DNA of 64,000 bases from assembly GCF_022698165.1 (NCBI RefSeq), contig NZ_JALDAY010000007.1, positions 248,001 to 312,000 on the forward strand. Direction: 5' to 3'. This document shows positions 33,265 through 41,031 of this stretch, piece after piece. Source of the stretch: Streptomyces cylindrosporus (GTDB lineage: Bacteria; Actinomycetota; Actinomycetes; Streptomycetales; Streptomycetaceae). Numbering within the stretch: the stretch's first letter is position 1; each line of letters starts with the position of its first letter. The notes under the pieces are model-generated. The model had not been told where the DNA came from. It was given only the letters and a program-made list of their open reading frames with translations, and did not search any database. The position numbers and the translations under genes are program-made.

Positions 33265-34617
33265 ATGCACTCCGTCGAGCGGATCGGGCGCTACCGCCTG
33301 GAGCGGCGCCTGGGCGCGGGCGCGTTCGGCACGGTCTGGCTGGCCCACGACGACGTGCTCGAGGCACCGGTCGCGGTGAAGGTCCTCGCCGACAACTGGT
33401 CCCACCGGCTCGACGTCCGCGAACGCTTCCTGGCCGAGGCGCGCATGCTGCGGCAGGCCGGTTCGGAGCGGGTGGTGCAGGTCTACGACATCGGTGAACT
33501 GCCGGACGGCAGGCCGTACTTCGTGATGGAGTACGCCGACGGCGGCACCCTCGCCGAGCTGCTCGCCGCCGGTCCGCTGCCCGTGCCGCAGGCGCTGCGG
33601 CTGACGGCGGCGGCCGCCCGGGGGGCTGCCGCGCTGCACGAGGCGGGGATCGTGCACCGGGACATCAAGCCGACCAACGTCCTGCTGGCCGAGGGCGGCT
33701 CGCGGGTGCTGCTGGCGGATCTGGGGCTGGCGAAGAGCCTGGCGCAGGCGTCCGGTCTGACCCAGGCCGCGGGCTCGGCGGGCTACCGGCCGCCCGAGCA
33801 GGCGGAGGCGGGTGCGGGGATCGACGCGCGGGCCGACGTGTACAGCCTGGGCGCGGTCGGCTATCACCTCCTCACGGGTGCGGTGCCGGGTGAGCCGGGC
33901 AGGGTGGCGCGGCCCGACCGGCTGCGGCCGGGGCTGGACCCGGCGGTCCGGCGGGCCCTGATGCGGGCGCTGCAACCGGACCGCGAACGCCGCTGGCCGA
34001 GCGCGCGGGCCTTCGCGGAGGAGCTGGAGCGCCTCGCCTCCGGTGTACGCCCCCGGCGCCGTCGGAGGGTCTTCGCCCTGTCCGGTGTGGTCGTGGCGGC
34101 CGCCGCAGCCGGTGTGACTCCGGCGCTGCTGCACCGGTCGGCTCCGGCTTCACAGGTGAGGGTCGCGGACGGCGGCGGCCGGGTCACGGCCGAGGTGCCC
34201 GCCGCCTGGGACCGCCAGCTGCGCGACTCGGGCTGGGATCCGCGGGCGCTCGGACTGCCCGCCGGGCACGAGCCGGGGTTCGCGGTCGCGGACGACCTGG
34301 CGAAGTGGCAGGACCTGGGGGCCGACGTGAACGGCGTGTTCGTGGGCCTGAGCGAGCGCGGTGATCTCACGGCCGCCGTGAACGGCCTGACCCACTCCGG
34401 CTGTCACTACGACGGCGCCCGCGCCTACACCGGCCCGGCCTGGCACGGCAGGGTGCGCACCTGGAGCGGCTGTCCGGGCGGCGGAGGTTCGGTCACGGAG
34501 GCCGCGCTGGCTCCGGCGGGCGGCAGCGGACGGACACGGGTGTACGTGCAGATCCGCGAGAGCGGCAAGGGGCCCTCGGCCGACCGCGTCCTCGGTTCCG
34601 TACGTCTCGGTGGCTGA
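33265..34617 (+). CDS. Membrane-bound serine/threonine protein kinase
   Basis: A 450-residue Hanks-type kinase. The Gly loop is LGAGAFGTVW (16-25), the catalytic Lys39 is in APVAVKVL, and the catalytic loop is IVHRDIKPTNVLL with Asp133. The Mg-binding motif is DLG (Asp152) rather than DFG. A kinase domain of about 260 residues is followed by an Arg-rich juxtamembrane stretch, one TM helix (about 269-289) and a 160-residue extracytoplasmic domain with two Cys (SGCHYDG, WSGCPGGGG) that could be disulfide-linked. The sensor domain is unlike PASTA. It is divergent from the ECF sigma gene with 19 bp between starts. Confidence 0.93.
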   Translation: MHSVERIGRYRLERRLGAGAFGTVWLAHDDVLEAPVAVKVLADNWSHRLDVRERFLAEARMLRQAGSERVVQVYDIGELPDGRPYFVMEYADGGTLAELLAAGPLPVPQALRLTAAAARGAAALHEAGIVHRDIKPTNVLLAEGGSRVLLADLGLAKSLAQASGLTQAAGSAGYRPPEQAEAGAGIDARADVYSLGAVGYHLLTGAVPGEPGRVARPDRLRPGLDPAVRRALMRALQPDRERRWPSARAFAEELERLASGVRPRRRRRVFALSGVVVAAAAAGVTPALLHRSAPASQVRVADGGGRVTAEVPAAWDRQLRDSGWDPRALGLPAGHEPGFAVADDLAKWQDLGADVNGVFVGLSERGDLTAAVNGLTHSGCHYDGARAYTGPAWHGRVRTWSGCPGGGGSVTEAALAPAGGSGRTRVYVQIRESGKGPSADRVLGSVRLGG

Positions 34618-34734
34618 CGCGCAACACTCGCGAACTTTTCCGCCCCGGCGGGCATCGGACATGTATGACGGGGCACAGAGCGCCGTACGCACACGCCGGG
34701 CGTGTGCGTGGAACATCCGGGAGTGTTGAGGACC

Positions 34735-35418
34735 ATGACGAAGAAGTCCCCCTCCGTCCGCCGGGCGGCCCTGCTCGCGAGCGCGGTCGCGGTGCTGGGC
34801 CTGCTGACCGCCTGTGGCAGCGGCGACGGCACGGCGAGCTCGCCGAGCACCCTGCCGGGCACGGCCGCCCCCGCCACCGACGGAACCACGACCGGATCGG
34901 ACAGCGCCTCGCCGACCGCGCCGTCGTCGGGCTCCGACACCGCCTCGGGCAGCGGGACCACCACCCCGTCCGGGGCGGTGTCGGCCTCCGGGAGCGCGAG
35001 CACCCGGTGCCACACCTTCCAGCTCAGCGCGACGGTCGGCCGCAACAACCCCGGCGCCGGGCAGGAGAACTTCCCGATCGTCCTGACCAACAAGGCGTCC
35101 CACACCTGCACCGTGCGCGGCTATCCCGGCGCCGCGTTCACGGATGCCTCCGGCAAGCAGCTGGGGCCGGATCCCAAGCGCTCCTCGGGCACTCCGGGGA
35201 CCGTCTCGCTGGACCCGGGGCAGAGCGCGTGGGCCGGACTGACGTTCTCGAACCCCGAGGTGAGCGGTGCCCACGCCGAAACGCCGACGACGCTGCTGGT
35301 GACGCCGCCGGACGAGCGGGACTCGCTCAAGGTGAAGTGGACCGGCGGCCCGGTGCCGGTCTCCGGGAACTCGTCGTCGGTCTTCCTGACCGTCTTCAGC
35401 CCCGGCACCGGGGCCTGA
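34735..35418 (+). CDS. DUF4232-domain lipoprotein
   Basis: A 227-residue secreted lipoprotein. The signal peptide ends in the lipobox LLTACGSGDG, so it is anchored by lipid at the Cys. A Ser/Thr/Gly/Pro-rich linker of about 75 residues follows, then a beta-sandwich DUF4232 domain (CHTFQLSATVGRNNPGAGQENFPIVLTNKASHTCTVRGYPG to the end) with two Cys suited to a disulfide. The domain's function is unknown. ATG 34735 with TGAGGA upstream was chosen; GTG 34702 is in frame. It lies 117 bases after the kinase gene on the same strand. Confidence 0.9.
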   Translation: MTKKSPSVRRAALLASAVAVLGLLTACGSGDGTASSPSTLPGTAAPATDGTTTGSDSASPTAPSSGSDTASGSGTTTPSGAVSASGSASTRCHTFQLSATVGRNNPGAGQENFPIVLTNKASHTCTVRGYPGAAFTDASGKQLGPDPKRSSGTPGTVSLDPGQSAWAGLTFSNPEVSGAHAETPTTLLVTPPDERDSLKVKWTGGPVPVSGNSSSVFLTVFSPGTGA

Positions 35419-35501
35419 GCGGGCGGGGGCGGGGCAGACCTCTTACCTCGACCTGTTTTCATTGAGGGCTGCCACCCCGAACCGCTTCGAAGGACCCAGC
35501 C

Positions 35502-36758
35502 CTGAACACCCCGCTCGCCGAGACCCTGTCCGCCGTCCTGCTCGTCGCCGTCCTCGCCTTCGCCGTGCTGCGCCCCAAAGGCCTGCCGGAGGCGGTGGTG
35601 GCCGTCCCGGCGGCGGGGCTCGTGATCGTCACCGGGGCGATCACGCTGGACCACGCCCGCGAGGAGGCCGCGCGGCTCGGGCCCGTGGTCGGCTTCCTGG
35701 CGGCGGTGCTGGTGATCGCCCACTTCTGTGACGTGGACGGACTGTTCCAGGCGTGCGGGGCGTGGATGGCCCGGCGCGCGGCCGGGTCTCCGACACGCCT
35801 GCTGACCTCGGTGTTCGTGCTGGCCTCGGCGATCACCGCGGTGCTCAGCCTGGACGCCACGGTGGTGCTGCTGACGCCGGTGGTGATCGCCACCGCCGCC
35901 CGCGCCGGCGTGCGCGCGAAACCTCACCTGTACGCGTGCGCGCACCTGTCCAACACGGCCTCGCTGCTGCTGCCGGTCTCCAACCTGACGAACCTCCTCG
36001 CCTTCGAGACCAGCGGGCTGAGCTTCACCCGGTTCGCGGCCCTGATGGCCCTGCCCTGGCTGGTCGCGATCGGCGCCGAGTACCTGGTCTTCCGGCGGTT
36101 CTTCGACGAGGACCTCAGCGCCCGCGACCACTCCCCCGAACCCGGCGAGACGCCCGAGCTACCCCTGTTCGCGCTGATCACCGTGGGCTGCACACTGGCC
36201 GGGTTCGTGGTGGCCTCCGCGGTCGGCGTCGAGCCGGTGTGGGTGGCCACCGCGGGCGCCCTGGTGCTGGCCGGGCGTGCGCTGGTGCGGCGCAAGGCCA
36301 CGCCGGTGTCGGTGGTGCGGGCCTCGGCGCCGGCGTTCCTGGCCTTCGTGCTCGCCCTCGGCATCGTGGTGCGGGCCGTGGTCGACAACGGGCTCGCCGA
36401 CGCCCTCGACCGGGTGCTGCCCTCGGGCTCGGGGCTGCTCGCGCTGCTCGGCATCGCCGCGCTGGCCGCCGTACTGGCGAACCTGATCAACAACCTGCCC
36501 GCAGTGCTGGTCCTGCTGCCGCTGACGGCCGCGGCCGGGCCGGGTGCCGTGCTCGCGGTGCTGCTCGGGGTGAACATCGGCCCGAACCTGACGTACGCCG
36601 GATCGCTCGCGACGCTGCTGTGGCGGCGGATCGTGCACCGGCACGGTCAGGACGCTGACCTCGGCGAGTTCACCCGGCTCGGGCTGCTCGCCACCCCGGC
36701 CGCGCTGCTGGCGTCCGTGGCGGCGCTGTGGCTGTCGCTCCAGGCCGTCGGGGTCTGA
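35502..36758 (+). CDS. SLC13/ArsB-type ion permease, probable CTG start
   Basis: A 418-residue membrane transporter of the ion-transporter superfamily (SLC13/ArsB/NhaD-like). It has about 10-11 helices, the repeat-type motif LSLDATVVLLTPVVIATAARAG, the NTASLLLPVSNLTNLLAF hairpin, and the second-half NLINNLPAVLVLLP. It may export arsenite or move carboxylates; no ars genes are adjacent. The only ordinary start codon in frame (GTG 35565) would cut off half of the first helix. CTG 35502 has GAAGGA at 35489-35494, exactly 7 bases upstream, and restores it (NTPLAETLSAVLLVAVLAFAVL). An in-frame stop at 35463 excludes starts further upstream. Confidence 0.82.
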   Translation: MNTPLAETLSAVLLVAVLAFAVLRPKGLPEAVVAVPAAGLVIVTGAITLDHAREEAARLGPVVGFLAAVLVIAHFCDVDGLFQACGAWMARRAAGSPTRLLTSVFVLASAITAVLSLDATVVLLTPVVIATAARAGVRAKPHLYACAHLSNTASLLLPVSNLTNLLAFETSGLSFTRFAALMALPWLVAIGAEYLVFRRFFDEDLSARDHSPEPGETPELPLFALITVGCTLAGFVVASAVGVEPVWVATAGALVLAGRALVRRKATPVSVVRASAPAFLAFVLALGIVVRAVVDNGLADALDRVLPSGSGLLALLGIAALAAVLANLINNLPAVLVLLPLTAAAGPGAVLAVLLGVNIGPNLTYAGSLATLLWRRIVHRHGQDADLGEFTRLGLLATPAALLASVAALWLSLQAVGV

Positions 36759-36772
36759 CCGGGCGGGGCGGG

Positions 36773-38695
36773 TCAGTGGTGGTGACCGCCGCCGCCGTAG
36801 CCACCGCCGCCGTATCCGCCGCCCCAGCCCCCGCAGTAGGCCGGGTTGTAGTAGCAGTAGGGGTTCGTCGTGCCGTACGGGTTCGACGGTGTCGGGGAAG
36901 CCGTGGTCGGCGTCGCCGTGGGCGTGGGGGTCGGCGTCTTCGACGGTGTCGGCGTGGCCTTCTTGACCGTGGGCGTCGGGGCCGGGGTGGTGTCCGCGTC
37001 CCAGTTGACGACCTGCATCTGCAGATCGGCCTTGGCCGTGTCGAAGACCCAGCGCTGGGCGTCGCTGCCGTCGCGGTTCTTGACCACCAGGGCGCCCGAG
37101 CCGTCGGTGGCGGCGGGGCTCAGGGCCAGGTCCTGGTCCCAGCGCGGGACGACCGTGCCCTGGAGCGTGAAGTCGTAGCGGATGTTCTTCTGCACGGCGG
37201 CCGCGCACGGGGCGAGCTGCACCGAGTAGCCGAGGTGGGAGTCCAGGCACAGGTCGGGGTCGGCGACGCTGCGCAGGCGGCCGTCGGTCTCGTACGACCA
37301 CTGCTGGCTCGTCACCGCGGAGCAGGAGGCGAGTTCGGCCTCCGCGCCCTTGACTGCCTTGTTGCCGACGACGGCCACGCACAGCCCGGAGTCGACATTG
37401 TGCAGCCGGCCCTGTACGTCACCCTCGGCGGCCTCGCTCGCGCTGATCCAGGACGGGTCGCCGGCCACGGTGCTCTTGGACGGGGTCGGCGTCGGCGAGG
37501 CCTGGCCACCGTCGGCCGACGGGGTGCCGTCGCCGGAGCCGATGACCGTCCACAGGACCAGCGGCAGGACCACGAGTCCGCTCACCGTGAGGACGGCCGC
37601 GGTGAGGTTGCGGCGGCGGGCCGCGGCGCGCCGGGCGGCCTTCTGGGCCGAGCGGTGCGAGCCGGTCGTGCTCTCGGGCGAGGGGCGGGAACCGGTCCGG
37701 CCGCGGTCCGCGCGGCGGGAGCCGGGACGGCCCTCGGGTCTGGGAGCCGTGCCGGGCGGGGGGCCGACGGGGGCCATGGGCACGCCCGGCGTGGTGAACG
37801 GCTCGCCCGCCATCACCGGGGGCTGCACCTCCGCGGGCAGCGGCCGGGAGATGCCCTCCACCGGTCCGGCGAGCCGCGACTCCACATAGGCCTGGGCGCC
37901 CCAGCCGAGCACCGCCTCGGCCAGCGCGACGCCGAGCCCCTGGTTGAACTGGGCCAGCTGGTCGGCGGTGTGGCTGCAGTGCCTGCACCCGGCGAGATGG
38001 GCGGCGAGGTCGGGGTCGATGGCGACTCCGCCGCGCCGGTAGGTGACGTCCAGCATCCGCAGATAGCGGCGGCACTCCTGCTCGGGGGCGAGCTCGCGGT
38101 GGACCTGGAGGCACTCCTCGCGCAGCCGCTCGCGGGCCCGCCCCAGTTCGACGCGCGCGTCCTCGACGTCCAGGCCGAGCAGTCCGCCGGGTATCTCCAG
38201 CGGTTCGGCCTCGACCTCCACGTGCCACAGCAGGCAGCGGGCCGACTGGGGCAGCCGCTGGAAGGCCCCGGACATCAGGCGCCGGTCGGCCGGCGGGAGC
38301 AGCCGGGCCGCGACCCGCTGCCCGTCCTCGGCGCCGGAGCGCAGCGCGGGGTGGAGGTGTTCGCGCCGGTGGTCGCTGTCCCACTCGGCCGCGATCCGGC
38401 GCACGGTGACCAGGAGCCTGGGCCGCCAGGCGGAGGTCGGCCCGTTCTGCCGCAGGGTCTCCCCGAAGAGCCGGGTGAACGCGGCCGTCGTGAGCATTCC
38501 CGCGGAAGGGGCGCCGTCGGTGCACAGCCGGGCATAGGTGAACGCGGCTTCCCAGTGCCGGTCGAGGAGTTCCCCGACGGGTTGCAGCGCGGGCGTCGTT
38601 CCCGTCCACTTCCTGAGTTCGGCGCTCAGTTGCTCGTCCGTCACGTCGAACCGGCGGGCAGGCGTGGGGGAATTCGACAGGCCGGTGTCTCTCAC
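36773..38695 (-). CDS. Sigma-like/zinc-finger membrane protein with ricin-type lectin domain and Gly/Tyr/His tail (copy 2)
   Basis: 640 residues, paralogue of 16583-18196 with the same order. A sigma-like helical half carries LDRHWEAAFTYARLC and FQRLPQSARCLLWHVEVEAEPLEIPGGLLGLD. The zinc-finger-like HxxxCxxC follows (His233, Cys237, Cys240). A conserved GLGVALAEAVLGWGAQAYVESRLAG, a long Pro/Arg-rich cytoplasmic stretch and one TM helix (NLTAAVLTVSGLVVLPLVLWTVI) precede an outer ricin-B-like domain with QQWSYETDGRLRS. It ends in a Thr/Pro stalk and a tail made only of Gly, Tyr, Trp and His that finishes HHH. GTG 38695 has GAGAGGAA upstream. Residue-for-residue agreement of the zinc motif with copy 1 supports both starts. 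Confidence 0.85.
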   Translation of the reverse strand: MRDTGLSNSPTPARRFDVTDEQLSAELRKWTGTTPALQPVGELLDRHWEAAFTYARLCTDGAPSAGMLTTAAFTRLFGETLRQNGPTSAWRPRLLVTVRRIAAEWDSDHRREHLHPALRSGAEDGQRVAARLLPPADRRLMSGAFQRLPQSARCLLWHVEVEAEPLEIPGGLLGLDVEDARVELGRARERLREECLQVHRELAPEQECRRYLRMLDVTYRRGGVAIDPDLAAHLAGCRHCSHTADQLAQFNQGLGVALAEAVLGWGAQAYVESRLAGPVEGISRPLPAEVQPPVMAGEPFTTPGVPMAPVGPPPGTAPRPEGRPGSRRADRGRTGSRPSPESTTGSHRSAQKAARRAAARRRNLTAAVLTVSGLVVLPLVLWTVIGSGDGTPSADGGQASPTPTPSKSTVAGDPSWISASEAAEGDVQGRLHNVDSGLCVAVVGNKAVKGAEAELASCSAVTSQQWSYETDGRLRSVADPDLCLDSHLGYSVQLAPCAAAVQKNIRYDFTLQGTVVPRWDQDLALSPAATDGSGALVVKNRDGSDAQRWVFDTAKADLQMQVVNWDADTTPAPTPTVKKATPTPSKTPTPTPTATPTTASPTPSNPYGTTNPYCYYNPAYCGGWGGGYGGGGYGGGGHHH

Positions 38696-38730
38696 GGCTG
38701 CATTCCTCTCGGGGCCATGCGGCATAAAGT

Positions 38731-38748
38731 CCATACCAACCGGTATGG
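38731..38748. promoter_or_regulatory. Palindrome in the leader of ricin-domain copy 2
   Basis: CCATACC-AACC-GGTATGG has perfect 7-bp arms, 36-53 bases upstream of GTG 38695. It could be a repressor operator near the promoter or a leader hairpin. Confidence 0.55.
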
Positions 38749-38969
38749 GGACCCGCCGACAAGGCGACGAGGTCCGCTCGTACGGGGTTCGGCGTCTCGA
38801 ACGCCCGCCTGGGGCAGCTCTTTTGAAGCATGCGGACGAACGGGAGGCGCCTCGTGCGCACAGGGTGAATATGTAGTGCCTGTGCGCCGACAGGCCACAC
38901 CTTTGCACAGGTCAGGGAGGCCTAACAAGAGATCTCGCGGTTTTGTGCATTCCGTGCGCGACACGAGAT

Positions 38970-38986
38970 ATTGACGAATCGTCAAT
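38970..38986. promoter_or_regulatory. AT-rich palindrome ATTGACGAATCGTCAAT
   Basis: Seven-bp arms around AAT; both strands read TTGACG, a -35-like hexamer. It lies 275-291 bp upstream of ricin copy 2 and 138 bp beyond the AraC gene's 3' end. It could be a distal activator site; no gene start is close on the plus strand. Confidence 0.4.
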
Positions 38987-39123
38987 CCTGTCGCCCGGCG
39001 ATGTCCGGCTATCGGCGGGCCATTTGGGAACGGGTATTCAGCCGTCCGCATGGCGACTCGGCGCTCAACCATTGAACAACCTCTCCCACCACACAAGGCA
39101 TCGTTCGCACCGGCCGCACCACA

Positions 39124-40026
39124 TCACGTCCCAACCATTGAGCCGCTTGTCCGGTACATGCCGGGTGGCACGCCGTAGCGCGTGCGGAAGACACGGTTGA
39201 AGTGGAACGGGCTGGCGAATCCGGAAGCGGCCGCCACCCGGTCCACCGGCAGGTCGGTGCTCTCCAGGAGACGCGCGGCGTGTCGCAGCCGGGCCTCGCG
39301 CAGGACCCGCATCGGGGACTGGCCGAGCTGCCGGGTGAACAGGTGGGCGAGGCGGGACGGCGAAAGGGAGACGCTCTCGGCGAGCGAGCGGACCGTGTGC
39401 GGGGCCCCCGGGTCGGCGGCGATCAGCGCCTCGGCCCGGCGCACCCGGGCGTCCACGCCAGGTGCGGGTGCCGGAGGACGTGCGGTGGCGGCCGTGAGCA
39501 GGACGACCTCCTCCAGCGAGGACAGGGCGAGTTCGCGGGCGGCCGTGCCGTGCGCCACGGCGAGCCGGTCGTCCGCGGGGACGGTGGTCGCGGGCGGTGG
39601 TTCGGTGCCGGTCCAGCGGGCGTCGGCGAGCATCCGCCGGAAGGCCGCCTCGATCCGGCCGTGCAGCGCGGTGGGGGTCGGCGTGACGACGTAGAGGCCG
39701 TCGCCGGTGTCGTACGGGCGCAGCCAGGGTGTCCAGGAGGGGCGGGCCTGGCAGTGCGCCCACCAGAACTGCCAGTTGGGGGCGCCGGGTTGGACCGCGT
39801 ACTGGTGGCGGACGCCCGGGGCGAGCGCCACCAGGTCCCCGGCGCCGGCCCGCGCCTGTGCGGCGCCCTGGCGCACCCGGCCGCTTCCGCCCGTGGTCCA
39901 GATGAACAGCCAGCTGTCGGCGCCGCCGGGCCGGTTGATGCCGTAGCCCGGCAGCTCGTCGTAGCGGCCGATCACCACCAGGCCGGGTGGCGGCGCAGCA
40001 GCCACGGGCAATCCGTCAGCGTTCAC
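39124..40026 (-). CDS. AraC-family transcriptional regulator
   Basis: A 300-residue regulator. The N-terminal cupin ligand domain (about 10-165; SWLFIWTTGGSGRVRQG, PNWQFWWAHC) precedes two AraC helix-turn-helix motifs in the last 100 residues (LAESVSLSPSRLAHLFTRQLGQSPMRVLREARL and VAAASGFASPFHFNRVFRTRYGVPPGMYR). AGGAGG at 40033-40038 abuts the ATG at 40032 with no spacing, but is 6 bases from GTG 40026, so GTG is preferred. It is divergent from a PhyH-type dioxygenase it probably controls; GTTCC-n7-GGAAC at 40059-40075 lies between. Confidence 0.9.
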   Translation of the reverse strand: MNADGLPVAAAPPPGLVVIGRYDELPGYGINRPGGADSWLFIWTTGGSGRVRQGAAQARAGAGDLVALAPGVRHQYAVQPGAPNWQFWWAHCQARPSWTPWLRPYDTGDGLYVVTPTPTALHGRIEAAFRRMLADARWTGTEPPPATTVPADDRLAVAHGTAARELALSSLEEVVLLTAATARPPAPAPGVDARVRRAEALIAADPGAPHTVRSLAESVSLSPSRLAHLFTRQLGQSPMRVLREARLRHAARLLESTDLPVDRVAAASGFASPFHFNRVFRTRYGVPPGMYRTSGSMVGT

Positions 40027-40094
40027 GGGCATCCTCCTGTGGCGGGCGTCGGCCTAGCGTTCCGGGTGTGGGAACCCGACCGAGGAGTGGAAGC

Positions 40095-40913
40095 ATGACA
40101 GTCACGGACAACGACGCCGCCGGCGCCCCCATCCTGACGCCGAGCGGGCTGAGGCAGTTCCGGGAGGACGGCTTCACCGTCGTACGCGGACTGTTCGGGT
40201 ACGACGAGATCGAGCGCCTCCGCGCGGAGTTCGCGGCGCTGCACGCGGCCGGGCCGGTGCCGGGGCACTTCCGGCCGCGCGAGTCGGCGGACCCGCTCGC
40301 CGCGTATCCGCGGGTGATGCATCCGCACGAGATCAACGACCGGGCCCGGGGCGTGCTGCTCGACGCGCGGCTGCGAAGTGCCCTGGAAGCGCTGCTCGGT
40401 GAGGAGGTGCTGGCCGCGCAGAGCATGTTCTACTTCAAGCCGCCGGGGGCGCGGGGGCAGGCGCTGCACCAGGACAACTTCTATCTGCGGGTCGAGCCGG
40501 GCACCTGTGTGGCGGCCTGGGTGGCCTGCGACGTGATCGACCGGGAGAACGGCGGCCTGGAGGTCGTGCCGGGGACGCACCGCATGGACGTGTTCTGCCC
40601 GGAGGAGGCGGACGAGCGGGTGTCCTTCGCGCGGGAGTACGTGCCCCCGCCGCCGGGGCTCGCGGCCGTGCCGGTCGACATGGCGCCGGGGGACGTGCTG
40701 TTCTTCAACGGCAGCCTGGTGCACGGCTCGGGGCCCAACCGCTCGGCCGACCGGTTCCGCCGGTCCTTCATCGGGCACTACGTGGGGCGGTCGGCGGAGC
40801 GCATCGGCGTCTACTACCGGACCCTCACGATGAGCGGCGACCGTGTCGTGCTGTCGGAGAGCGAGGGTGCCGGTCCGTGCGGCACGGAGTTCGCACCGCA
40901 CGGACCGCACTAG
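40095..40913 (+). CDS. Phytanoyl-CoA dioxygenase (PhyH) family protein
   Basis: A 272-residue non-haem iron, 2-oxoglutarate-type dioxygenase. Iron ligands are His125 and Asp127 in ALHQDNFYLRVEPGT and His210 in SLVHGSGPNRSADRFRRS, which also supplies an Arg for 2-oxoglutarate. PhyH proteins hydroxylate small molecules, and the substrate here is unknown. ATG 40095 follows AGGAG. The divergent AraC regulator suggests induction by a specific compound, perhaps a sugar or osmolyte-like ligand bound by its cupin. A dispersed repeat with a hairpin follows the stop. Confidence 0.9.
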   Translation: MTVTDNDAAGAPILTPSGLRQFREDGFTVVRGLFGYDEIERLRAEFAALHAAGPVPGHFRPRESADPLAAYPRVMHPHEINDRARGVLLDARLRSALEALLGEEVLAAQSMFYFKPPGARGQALHQDNFYLRVEPGTCVAAWVACDVIDRENGGLEVVPGTHRMDVFCPEEADERVSFAREYVPPPPGLAAVPVDMAPGDVLFFNGSLVHGSGPNRSADRFRRSFIGHYVGRSAERIGVYYRTLTMSGDRVVLSESEGAGPCGTEFAPHGPH

Positions 40914-40966
40914 GCGCTCCGCTGGTTGTGCGGCGATGGGTAGTGGGTCGGCTGCGGCGCCGTTGT

Positions 40967-41003
40967 GGCTGGTCGCGCAGTTCCCCGCGCCCCTTGGCGG
41001 CGC
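40967..41003. repeat. Dispersed intergenic repeat, copy 2
   Basis: An exact 28-base match (40967-40994) to 20723-20750. The sequence continues into a weaker hairpin GCGCC-n7-GGCGC (40987-41003). As with copy 1, it lies between two convergent genes and just past a plus-strand stop. Confidence 0.8.
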
Positions 41004-41031
41004 TGTCCGACCGGAGCTGACCTGGGACCGC

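Larger units (their letters stand above)
38696..39123. other. 428-bp intergenic region upstream of ricin-domain copy 2
   Basis: It contains the promoter side of the minus-strand ricin gene and the 3' end of the AraC gene. It is rich in palindromes (38731-38748, 38970-38986), and on the minus strand it has GTGCAAAGGTG at 38898-38908, shared with copy 1. No gene is seen; short reading frames here have no ribosome-binding site. Confidence 0.5.
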
